Source: an uncultured Eubacteriales bacterium
GTDB taxonomy: Bacteria; Bacillota; Clostridia; Oscillospirales; Acutalibacteraceae
DNA length: 20,287 nt
Assembly: GCA_900316925.1 (NCBI GenBank)
Contig: ONEU01000201.1
Coordinates: 1 to 20,287 of the forward strand
Direction of reading: 5' to 3'
How positions within the stretch are numbered: position 1 is the stretch's first letter; the number at the start of each line of letters is the position of its first letter. The notes under the pieces are model-generated. The model was not told the DNA's origin. It made no database searches and saw only the letters and a list, made by a program, of their open reading frames with translations. Shown here one piece after another: positions 14,155-20,287 of this stretch. Both the position numbers and the translations under genes were made by a program.

Positions 14155-15198
14155 ATGATGCAAGTGTTTAATCTGATAGGAAGCCTCTTCGGATATATTC
14201 TCTGGGGTGCTTTCTATGTGGTAAAGAATTTCGGTATTGCTATCGTGATCTTTACCCTGATCGTCAAGCTCCTGCTGCTGCCGTTTTCAATCAAACAGCA
14301 GCGCTCCATGGCCGCCAATGCCAGGTTCCAGAAAAAACAGCGTGAAATTATGGAACGCTACGGCAACGACCGTATGAGAGCCCAGCAGGAAGTGCAGAAG
14401 CTCATGGCGAAGGAAAATGTCAGCGCTACTGCCGGCTGTCTGCCGATGATTGCACCGATGTTCGTGATGCTCGGTGTGTACTATTCTGTCATCAACCCCC
14501 TGACCAATACCCTGCATATTGCCGGCAGCAAGGTAACTGCCGTGCTGCAGAGTCTCTCCGCCATCCCCGGTATGGGTACCACCGTGGGCGGTAACTATGG
14601 TGAGATGTATGTGGTTAAGTATTTCAATGCCCTGCAGAAGTACCTTGTTGACGGCAGCGGCAATCCGCTTTTCTCCGACAGCGAGGCCTCCAGGATCAAC
14701 GAGTTTGCCAACGGCTTTAATTTCCTTGGCTGGGACCTGCTCGGCACGCCTAACGGCAGCTCCTTTGCGTCTATGCTGTGGATGATCCCCGTGCTCTGCT
14801 TTGTTACCTCCGTGCTCAGCATGATCGTGATGCAGAAAATGAACGGTACACAGACGAAGGGCTGTATGCTGATCTTTATCTTCGGTATGCCCCTGTTCTC
14901 CGCCTGGCTCGCCTTTAATGTGCCCGGTGCTGTAGGCTTCTACTGGATCGCTTCCACCGTGCTTGGTTTTGTACAGTCGCTGTTATTGAATATTTTCTAT
15001 AATGCCAGTATTATTGAGGCTCGTGACGAGGCGCATAGAGTGGTGCTCAGGCGTCAGCAGGAACTGGAAGTCGCCTTTGTGGATAATCCTGACTATGTAG
15101 CTCCCTCCGAACTTGCCAAAGCTAAGAACGAGCAGAATGAAAAAGCAAAAATGTATGCAAAAAAGAACAGCCAAAAATCAAAGAAATCCCGTAAATAA
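14155..15198 (+). CDS. yidC: Membrane protein insertase YidC (Oxa1/SpoIIIJ family)
   Basis: 347 residues. YidC inserts and folds membrane proteins, alone or with Sec. There is no lipoprotein signal; the first hydrophobic segments are about 5-24 and 25-44. A charged cytoplasmic hairpin (about 46-88) follows, and later membrane segments lie around 98-117, 205-225, 238-260 and 262-285. The C-terminus is basic (KAKMYAKKNSQKSKKSRK), fitting ribosome binding. At the position of the groove Arg73 of Bacillus SpoIIIJ, this protein has Lys38 in TLIVKLLLLPFSIKQQ, a conservative change. Two ATGs in tandem (14155, 14158) leave the exact start open. The ribosome site is weak (AAGGGA 14135-14140, about 14 bases away). 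Confidence 0.94.
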   Translation: MMQVFNLIGSLFGYILWGAFYVVKNFGIAIVIFTLIVKLLLLPFSIKQQRSMAANARFQKKQREIMERYGNDRMRAQQEVQKLMAKENVSATAGCLPMIAPMFVMLGVYYSVINPLTNTLHIAGSKVTAVLQSLSAIPGMGTTVGGNYGEMYVVKYFNALQKYLVDGSGNPLFSDSEASRINEFANGFNFLGWDLLGTPNGSSFASMLWMIPVLCFVTSVLSMIVMQKMNGTQTKGCMLIFIFGMPLFSAWLAFNVPGAVGFYWIASTVLGFVQSLLLNIFYNASIIEARDEAHRVVLRRQQELEVAFVDNPDYVAPSELAKAKNEQNEKAKMYAKKNSQKSKKSRK

Positions 15199-15221
15199 CA
15201 GGAAAAACAGGAGGAAACATC

Positions 15222-16118
15222 ATGCTTCGTGAAACCATTGCCTGTGCCGATACCATTGAAGAGGCACAAAAAAAGGCTTGTGAGGAGCTCGGCTCCGATT
15301 TTGAGAAAACAAGCTTTGAGATCCTGCAGCAGCCTGAAAAGAAAAAGTTCGGTCTTTTCGGCGGCAGTCCCGCTAAAGTGAGAGCCTACATCGAAGTGAC
15401 GCCCCTGGAGAGCGCCCAGGCTTATCTGTCAGATATCCTTGCCAAGATGGGGCTGACGGACATCCAGATGTCTGCCGAAGAGGTGGAAGGCGGTGCCGTC
15501 ATCAACATTGAAGGCGAAAACGTAGGCTTCATCATCGGTCACAGAGGTGAGACCCTGGACGCACTGCAGTATCTGGCAGGCCTGGTTGCCAACCACATTG
15601 ACCAGGGCTATTACAGAATATCCATCAACATCGGCAATTACCGTGAGAAGAGAGAGAAGACACTGGAGATTCTGGGTAGAAAGCTGGCTTTCAAGGCGCT
15701 CAAGACCGGTGCAAAGACCTCTCTGGAGCCGATGAACCCTTATGAGAGAAGGATCATCCACACAGCCGTACAGAAGGTGAGAGGCGCTACCTCCTGGAGT
15801 GAGGGCGAAAATATGCAGCGTCATGTGGTGATCGGACCTGACCCGGAGTATAAGCCCTCCTATAACAAGGGCGGTTACCGCAAGGGCGGCCGTTCCAGCA
15901 ACTTCAACAAGGACGGCTCCTATAACCGCAAGCCCCGCACCACCGGCTATCAGAGACGGCAGTATTCCGAGGATGAGAGTCATCCCCAGGACAGTATGTT
16001 CAGCACCTTTGAGGACGACAATGCATCTGCCTCTGTGAGAGAGAGCATCAACGAGCGTCCCGATACCTCCCTTTACGGCCGTATTGAGATCAAGAAGTCT
16101 GACGATTCACTTTCCTGA
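15222..16118 (+). CDS. khpB: RNA-binding protein KhpB (Jag)
   Basis: 298 residues. The order is a Jag-N domain (about 4-55, with KKKFGLFGGSPAKVRAYIE), a KH domain with the GxxG loop Gly106-His-Arg-Gly109, and an R3H motif in YERRIIH with Arg176 and His180. KhpB binds RNA with KhpA and influences cell-wall growth in several Firmicutes. The last about 85 residues, from 212 on, are Gly/Arg/Ser/Asn-rich and then acidic. They look disordered and are longer than in the Bacillus protein. The AGGAGG site 13 bases ahead of the ATG gives a firm start. It is the last gene of the rpmH operon; a strong terminator begins about ten bases after the stop. Confidence 0.95.
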   Translation: MLRETIACADTIEEAQKKACEELGSDFEKTSFEILQQPEKKKFGLFGGSPAKVRAYIEVTPLESAQAYLSDILAKMGLTDIQMSAEEVEGGAVINIEGENVGFIIGHRGETLDALQYLAGLVANHIDQGYYRISINIGNYREKREKTLEILGRKLAFKALKTGAKTSLEPMNPYERRIIHTAVQKVRGATSWSEGENMQRHVVIGPDPEYKPSYNKGGYRKGGRSSNFNKDGSYNRKPRTTGYQRRQYSEDESHPQDSMFSTFEDDNASASVRESINERPDTSLYGRIEIKKSDDSLS

Positions 16119-16127
16119 ACCTGTTTC

Positions 16128-16161
16128 ACCCTGCTTGTAACCTACAGGCAGGGTTATTTTT
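16128..16161 (+). terminator. Rho-independent terminator of the rpmH-khpB operon
   Basis: A 12-bp stem with one G-T pair (ACCCTGCTTGTA 16128-16139 with TACAGGCAGGGT 16143-16154) and a 3-base loop is followed by TATTTTTAT. Confidence 0.87.
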
Positions 16162-16490
16162 ATCTGTAAATGTAATAATATATCACATGATACTTTGTGA
16201 TAATACTATACAAATCTGATTTATCTTTCCGGAAAGTTTTTCACCGACAGACAGAATAATGTTGAAAACGAAATCCGGTTTCGTCCTTGTCGGCAGCTTG
16301 GATAATAAAACAGGCACAGTGACTCCATACAAAGTCACCGTGCCCACGGAAATCAATTAAAAAAAGCTATGCTGCCAGAGATATCCTTCAGAGAATTTTG
16401 GAAAGGGGTCCGGGGAAAACTGGCAGGCAGAACGAATATCCGTGCCTGAATTTTATGAGACATATTCTCGACTGCCGGATGTCCGGAATG
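16162..16490. other. Convergent intergenic spacer with several inverted repeats
   Basis: No credible gene. Structures in order: TATCACA (16181-16187)/TGTGATA (16196-16202), a 7-bp repeat with 8-base spacer; the 12-bp palindrome CTTTCCGGAAAG (16225-16236); TGTTGAAAA at 16260-16268; ACGAAA (16268-16273)/TTTCGT (16279-16284). The minus-strand terminator of noc follows at 16302-16344. CTGCCAG (16372-16378) and CTGGCAG (16420-16426) are a distant inverted pair. The rest shows nothing I can name. Confidence 0.55.
16302..16344 (-). terminator. Terminator of noc
   Basis: On the minus strand GGCAC-G-GTGACT (16344-16333) pairs with AGTCAC-T-GTGCC (16324-16313) apart from one internal mismatch, and TGTTTTATTATCC follows. 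The loop is eight bases. Confidence 0.7.
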
Positions 16491-17324
16491 TCACCGAACG
16501 GCAGCGTGGTTCTGGGAGTAGGATGATCGGCGCGGGATACGGATCAGGTATTCAATGTAGGTATCGGTTTCGGTCTGGGTGGCAATGGCGGTGATGCCAA
16601 AGTTGTTCATAACCTTTACAGCGTTGGTTATGGTGTTCTCAAAAATGCGCTTGTCCTTGATGATCGCCTTCTGACGCTGGTGCTGTCGTTTTTCCGATTT
16701 CGTCTGACACAGGTAGTGATGAATGTACTGCTCCGTCTGGGTGACATTCATGCTCTTCTCAATAATTTCACTCAGGACGAACCGTCTCTCCGTTGGATTG
16801 TCGATCTGCAAAAGCGCTCTGGCGTGCCTTTCCGTGAGGTGGAACCGGATGATGATCTCCTGCTCCTCCGGTGTGAGCGCCAACATCTTCAGCTTTCCTG
16901 CGATTACCGACTGCTGGGTCCCTAACTGTCTGGCAGCTTCCTGCTGGCTGATATGACACGCCGACATCATTGCCGTGATCCCACGGGCCTCTTCAAAAAA
17001 GTTCAGTTCCGTGCGCTGCAGGTTTTCCGTGAGGGAGAAGATCTCCGCTTCACTGTCGGTACAGGACATGATGATGCAGGGTGCTTTTTTCTGTCCGCAC
17101 ATGGCTGCTGCACGCAGCCGACGCTCTCCGGCAAGCAGCTCGTATTCCACCTGACTGATTTTCCGCACGGTGAGGGGTTGGAGGATGCCGTTTTGCCGGA
17201 TACTCAGCGCCAGTCCCCGGAGCTGCTCTTCGTTGTAGTTTTTCCTTGCCTGTGTTCTGCAGGGTCTGATCTGCACAATCGGGATTTCTACGATTCTTCT
17301 TTCTTTTCTAATACTGATCAGCAT
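16491..17324 (-). CDS. noc: Nucleoid occlusion protein Noc (ParB family)
   Basis: 277 residues from the ATG at 17322-17324. A GTG start 17 codons upstream is open but overlaps the probable -10 element, and AAGGAG is placed for the inner ATG. Noc is a CTP-dependent ParB-type clamp that binds Noc sites and blocks division over the nucleoid. The ParB-N domain is seen in IVEIPIVQIRP, GERRLRA (66-72, nucleotide-contacting box) and TENLQRTELN (about 99-108). A helix-turn-helix lies at about 127-147. The segment TERHARALLQI with SEIIEKSMNVTQTEQ, and the end IEYLIRIPRR, are closer to Bacillus Noc than to ParB. The N-terminus lacks the amphipathic membrane-targeting helix of Bacillus Noc. Plain ParB remains possible. 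No parA partner is in view. Confidence 0.85.
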   Translation of the reverse strand: MLISIRKERRIVEIPIVQIRPCRTQARKNYNEEQLRGLALSIRQNGILQPLTVRKISQVEYELLAGERRLRAAAMCGQKKAPCIIMSCTDSEAEIFSLTENLQRTELNFFEEARGITAMMSACHISQQEAARQLGTQQSVIAGKLKMLALTPEEQEIIIRFHLTERHARALLQIDNPTERRFVLSEIIEKSMNVTQTEQYIHHYLCQTKSEKRQHQRQKAIIKDKRIFENTITNAVKVMNNFGITAIATQTETDTYIEYLIRIPRRSSYSQNHAAVR

Positions 17325-17352
17325 AAAGCTCTCTCTCCTTTCTCTTTTCTCT

Positions 17353-17385
17353 ATTCTATCACACCTTTCCCGCACCTTTTGTCAA
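17353..17385 (-). promoter_or_regulatory. Possible promoter of noc
   Basis: On the minus strand a perfect TTGACA (17380-17385) lies upstream of TAGAAT (17353-17358), which has an extended TGA before it. The 21-bp spacer is long for sigma-A, so the extended -10 may be the working element. Transcription would start about 20 bases before the noc ATG. Confidence 0.4.
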
Positions 17386-17393
17386 ATCGGGGA

Positions 17394-17403
17394 TTTCCGG
17401 AAA
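17394..17403. promoter_or_regulatory. Palindrome TTTCCGGAAA upstream of noc
   Basis: A 10-bp perfect palindrome sits just upstream of the probable noc promoter. The same core occurs in the 12-bp palindrome at 16225-16236 beyond the other end of noc. It resembles the published Noc-binding site ATTTCCCGGGAAAT but lacks its two central bases. Confidence 0.35.
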
Positions 17404-17415
17404 GGAATGTTTCTC

Positions 17416-17460
17416 AAAAAAATCAGGCACAGCCGCTCTGCTCAGAGAGACTGTGCCTGA
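17416..17460 (-). terminator. Rho-independent terminator of mnmG-rsmG
   Basis: TCAGGCACAG (17423-17432) and CTGTGCCTGA (17451-17460) form a perfect 10-bp stem with further CTCT/AGAG pairing in the loop. On the minus strand it is followed by seven T (17416-17422). It separates rsmG from noc. Confidence 0.88.
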
Positions 17461-17528
17461 CAGTTATCAACATTTCCGGCTGTCCCGGTGGAAAACGCAG
17501 GAGACGCTACGCCGCGGGATGATCCTGT

Positions 17529-18236
17529 TTACAACGGTGATTTTGAAATTTTGACGCCGCGGCGGGGATATTTTGCCGGGGTGGGGGAGACCTTCCGGAT
17601 CACGATGATCGTCCGTTCACTGCCGTCGGGCAGGGTGAGGGTGCGGATGTCCTCCGTTTTGCCGCCCAACAGCCTGATCGCATTTGCGGCAAGGGTCAGT
17701 TCGTTGGCGCCGTCAGGTCCTTTCATGGCGATAAATCTGCCGCCCGTCCTGACATACGGCAGGCAGTATTCACACAGCGCCGGCAGGTTCGCTACCGCCC
17801 GGGAAACGGCTATCTCATAATTTTCACGGTAGCCCTCCTTCTGTCCGTATTCCTCCGCCCTTGCATGGAGCAGCTCGGCATGGATACCGATTTGCTGACA
17901 GACCTCCCCGAGAAAGACCAGCCGTTTGTTCAGGCTGTCCAGCAGGGTGAGACGGATATCCTGCCGCAGGATCGTCAGGGGAATGCCCGGGAATCCTGCC
18001 CCCGTGCCGATATCAATCAGTTTTGCGTCTGTGGGGATCTCACAGCAGGTGAGTACCGTCAGACTGTCAATAAAGTGCTTGACCGCAATTTCCTGTTCTT
18101 CGGTAATGGCAGTCAGGTTCATTTTCTCGTTCCAGGAGACCAGGAGCTTTGCATAGGTCTCAAATGCCTCTGTCTGAGAGGGGGTGACGGCAATCTGGTT
18201 ATCATGGCACCAGGTAGTTAAAAGCTCACTGATCAT
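17529..18236 (-). CDS. rsmG: 16S rRNA (guanine-N7) methyltransferase RsmG (GidB)
   Basis: 235 residues, normal length. RsmG methylates N7 of G527 (E. coli numbering) in 16S rRNA; its loss is known to give low-level streptomycin resistance. The SAM-binding motif is LIDIGTGAGFPGIPL (73-87), with the acidic strand end LTLLDSLNKRLVFL following. The NLTAITE motif (40-46) and the AVSRAVANLPALCEYCLPYVRTGG region are also typical. The start overlaps the last 11 bp of mnmG, so the two are coupled. The C-terminal tail (TPAKYPRRGVKISKSPL) is the usual conserved ending. Confidence 0.96.
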   Translation of the reverse strand: MISELLTTWCHDNQIAVTPSQTEAFETYAKLLVSWNEKMNLTAITEEQEIAVKHFIDSLTVLTCCEIPTDAKLIDIGTGAGFPGIPLTILRQDIRLTLLDSLNKRLVFLGEVCQQIGIHAELLHARAEEYGQKEGYRENYEIAVSRAVANLPALCEYCLPYVRTGGRFIAMKGPDGANELTLAANAIRLLGGKTEDIRTLTLPDGSERTIIVIRKVSPTPAKYPRRGVKISKSPL

Positions 18237-20124
18237 CCGCTGATACCTCCTGTTTGTTTTTGAGTGACGCCAGATAGATCACCAGTACCGAGATATCCGC
18301 CGGACTCACGCCGGAGATTCTCCCCGCCTGTCCGATATTCTCCGGACGCACCTTATTCAGCTTCTCACGGGCTTCCAGGCGCAGTCCGTCAATGGCGGCG
18401 TAATCTATATCCGGCGGCAGGAGCTTTTTCTCTAAACGGCGTACCTGGTCAATGATGATGAGCTGCCGTTTGATGTAGCCTTCGTATTTGATCTCTACCT
18501 CCACCTGTTCAAGGATGTTGGGATCGAGGATCGGGCGGGTGGTGTCGATGGGGGAGAGCTTGCCGTAATCCAGCTGGGGACGTTTCAGCAGGTCCACCAG
18601 ACGGACTCCCGTGGTGACAGGTGTCGTCTCATTCTCGGCGAGAATCCGGTTGAGCATTTCAGACGGCGAAATAACGGTTTTGCGGATGCGTTCCAGCTCT
18701 GCCTGTAAAAGCTCCTGCTTGCGGGTGAATTTCTCCCAGCGGGCGTCGGTGATGAGGCCGACTTTTCTGCCAATGGGTGTGAGACGGGTATCGGCGTTGT
18801 CCTGACGGAGAATGAGCCGGTACTCACTGCGGGAAGTCATCATGCGGTAAGGGTCGTTGCAGCCCTTGGTGACAAGATCGTCAATCAGCGTTCCGATATA
18901 GGAGCCGGCACGGTCGAGGATCAGCGGTTCTCTGCCCAGAATTTTGAGTGCGGCGTTGATACCTGCCACCAGTCCCTGTGCGGCTGCCTCCTCATAACCG
19001 GAGCTGCCGTTGAACTGTCCCGCACCGTAGAGGCCCGGCAGTTCACGAAATTCCAGGGTGCTGTTCATCTGCACGGGATCGGCGCAGAAATATTCTATAG
19101 CATAGGCAGGACGCATGACAATGCAGTTTTCCAGACCTTTGATGGAGTGATAGAATTGGAGCTGGACATCCTCCGGCAGGGACGAAGACATTCCCTGCAA
19201 ATACATTTCCTCGGTATCGAGACCGCAGGGTTCGATAAAGAGCTGGTGTCGGCTCTTGTCGGAAAAGCGCACGATCTTATCCTCCAGGCTGGGACAGTAG
19301 CGGGGGCCGATCCCCTCAATTTTACCGCTGTACATCGGAGAGCGGTGGATATTGTCGAGAATGATCTGTTTGGTTTTCTCATTTGTCCAGCTGATGTGGC
19401 AGGTCACTTTATTTTCGCCGGGAACATCGGTGTCATAGGAGAAGGGAACCACCGGTTCATCACCGCATTGTTCCTCCAGTCCGTCAAAATTGATGCTGGA
19501 GCGGAGCACTCTTGCGGGGGTACCGGTTTTAAAGCGGCGGATCGTCATGCCGAGGGCTTCGAGGGAATCCGGCAGGTATTTTGCGGGGAACATCCCGTCC
19601 GGACCGCTCTCGTAGGAGACATCGCCCACATAGATTCTGCCGCCGAGATAGGTTCCGGTAGCGAGAATAACAGCCTTGGCGGTATATTGTGCTTCAAGCC
19701 GGGTAGTGAGCAGCCACAAGCCGTCGGAAGTACGTTCCAGTGCGGTGATCTCCGCCTGATGGAGCTCCAGCCCCTCCTGTAATTCGAGGGTATGCTTCAT
19801 CCGGGTACTGTAAGCGCGCCGGTCGATCTGTGCCCGCAGCGAATGGACGGCCGGTCCCTTGCCGCGGTTGAGCATTCTCATTTGCAGAAAACATTCATCG
19901 GCGGCCTTACCCATTTCACCGCCCAGAGCGTCGATTTCCCGGACCAGGTGTCCTTTTGCCGTTCCGCCGATCGAGGGATTACACGGGCAGTTTCCCACGG
20001 CGTCCATATTGATGGTGAAGACTGCCGTCCGACAGCCGAGTCTGGCAGCTGCCAGTCCTGCCTCAATTCCGGCATGACCCGCACCGATCACCGCCACATC
20101 AAATTTTTCAGCATAAAATTTCAT
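18226..20124 (-). CDS. mnmG: tRNA uridine-5-carboxymethylaminomethyl modification enzyme MnmG (GidA)
   Basis: 632 residues, full length. MnmG is the FAD-binding partner of MnmE and makes the cmnm5 or nm5 group on the wobble uridine of several tRNAs. The Rossmann motif is GAGHAG (14-19). The CPCNPSIGGTAKGHL segment carries Cys48, equivalent to E. coli Cys47, and GPRYCPSLEDK carries Cys277, the second catalytic cysteine. The C-terminal helical domain that contacts MnmE and tRNA is present (YEGYIKRQ, then ISGVSPADISVL). A purine-rich AAGGAA lies about 12 bases before the ATG. MnmE itself is not in the window, although it usually precedes mnmG. Confidence 0.97.
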   Translation of the reverse strand: MKFYAEKFDVAVIGAGHAGIEAGLAAARLGCRTAVFTINMDAVGNCPCNPSIGGTAKGHLVREIDALGGEMGKAADECFLQMRMLNRGKGPAVHSLRAQIDRRAYSTRMKHTLELQEGLELHQAEITALERTSDGLWLLTTRLEAQYTAKAVILATGTYLGGRIYVGDVSYESGPDGMFPAKYLPDSLEALGMTIRRFKTGTPARVLRSSINFDGLEEQCGDEPVVPFSYDTDVPGENKVTCHISWTNEKTKQIILDNIHRSPMYSGKIEGIGPRYCPSLEDKIVRFSDKSRHQLFIEPCGLDTEEMYLQGMSSSLPEDVQLQFYHSIKGLENCIVMRPAYAIEYFCADPVQMNSTLEFRELPGLYGAGQFNGSSGYEEAAAQGLVAGINAALKILGREPLILDRAGSYIGTLIDDLVTKGCNDPYRMMTSRSEYRLILRQDNADTRLTPIGRKVGLITDARWEKFTRKQELLQAELERIRKTVISPSEMLNRILAENETTPVTTGVRLVDLLKRPQLDYGKLSPIDTTRPILDPNILEQVEVEIKYEGYIKRQLIIIDQVRRLEKKLLPPDIDYAAIDGLRLEAREKLNKVRPENIGQAGRISGVSPADISVLVIYLASLKNKQEVSADDQ

Positions 20125-20157
20125 GTCACATCATTTCCTTTTCCAGAATACCCTTTT

Positions 20158-20186
20158 ATTATAATACAAACCCCTTCAAATGTACA
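20158..20186 (-). promoter_or_regulatory. Probable promoter of mnmG-rsmG
   Basis: On the minus strand TGTACA (20181-20186) and a perfect TATAAT (20158-20163) are spaced by 17 bp. The leader to the mnmG ATG would be about 27 bases. It implies that mnmG is the first gene of its transcript. Confidence 0.55.
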
Positions 20187-20287
20187 GTAAAAAGTGCGCC
20201 CCTTTGTCACGCTTTCGTTCATAGCAAAGCTGCTATGTTGCTGACATCCGGCACGCAGGGAAATTCGTTTTTCCCTGCCGGTTCCCC
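20187..20287. other. Right-edge gene-free sequence with two hairpins
   Basis: ATAGCA (20221-20226)/TGCTAT (20231-20236) and GCAGGGAAA (20255-20263)/TTTCCCTGC (20270-20278) are perfect inverted repeats. No T-run follows the second on either strand within the window, so it is not clearly a terminator. No start of a gene is seen before the window ends. Confidence 0.5.

Noticed and set aside
16162..16490. parS site
   Set aside because: I looked for a TGTTNCACGTGAAACA-type palindrome here and around noc and found none; only the TTTCCGGAAA palindromes are present.
20255..20278. Terminator at the right edge
   Set aside because: The stem is perfect but no T-run follows on either strand within the window.

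Overview
The window is the replication-origin region of a Firmicutes (Clostridia) chromosome. The gene set dnaA, dnaN, yaaA, recF, remB, gyrB, gyrA on one side and rpmH, rnpA, yidD, yidC, khpB (jag) on the other is the classic origin neighbourhood. Protein style (GyrB, RnpA and KhpB sequence features, Noc next to rsmG/mnmG, paired CxxC membrane proteins) and moderate GC content suggest a Ruminococcus-like member of the Oscillospiraceae. That taxonomic placement is an inference from memory, not a search result. No phage, IS, CRISPR, tRNA or rRNA is visible.

Left edge (1-1867): the 3' end of a plus-strand gene for a protein with 13-residue Gln/Ser/Glu repeats and a C-terminal peptidoglycan-binding-like domain, followed by its own terminator. 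Next is a stand-alone lipoprotein gene, with a good promoter and terminator, whose mature part contains an internal duplication. A hairpin- and repeat-rich intergenic stretch separates it from the convergent gyrA.

Minus-strand block (1868-12940), in transcription order: dnaA, the oriC spacer (11312-11626), dnaN, yaaA, recF, remB, two related CxxC/two-TM proteins, gyrB, a YcxB-like membrane protein, a hotdog thioesterase and gyrA. Most of these genes overlap or are separated by a few bases. Several annotated starts need moving: recF and gyrA begin at TTG, dnaA begins 27 codons downstream of the longest ORF start, and remB is an 88-residue protein whose start lies inside the end of recF. The oriC spacer holds DnaA boxes, a DnaA-trio-like run beside a G cluster, a perfect inverted repeat and a striking excess of GTGGAA/GTTGAA hexamers.

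Plus-strand block (13267-16118): rpmH, rnpA, yidD, yidC and khpB, expressed from a near-consensus sigma-A promoter and ended by a strong hairpin terminator. This is the ribosomal protein L34, RNase P and membrane-insertion cluster.

Right block (16491-20124, minus strand): mnmG-rsmG as an overlapping pair with its own promoter and terminator, then noc as a separate unit. The block converges on khpB and is therefore inverted relative to the Bacillus order, and mnmE is not between khpB and mnmG. I did not see a clearly new biological system. The most interesting material is the origin architecture, the inverted noc-rsmG-mnmG block with similar motifs on both sides of noc, the duplicated lipoprotein, and the accessory membrane genes embedded between recF and gyrA.
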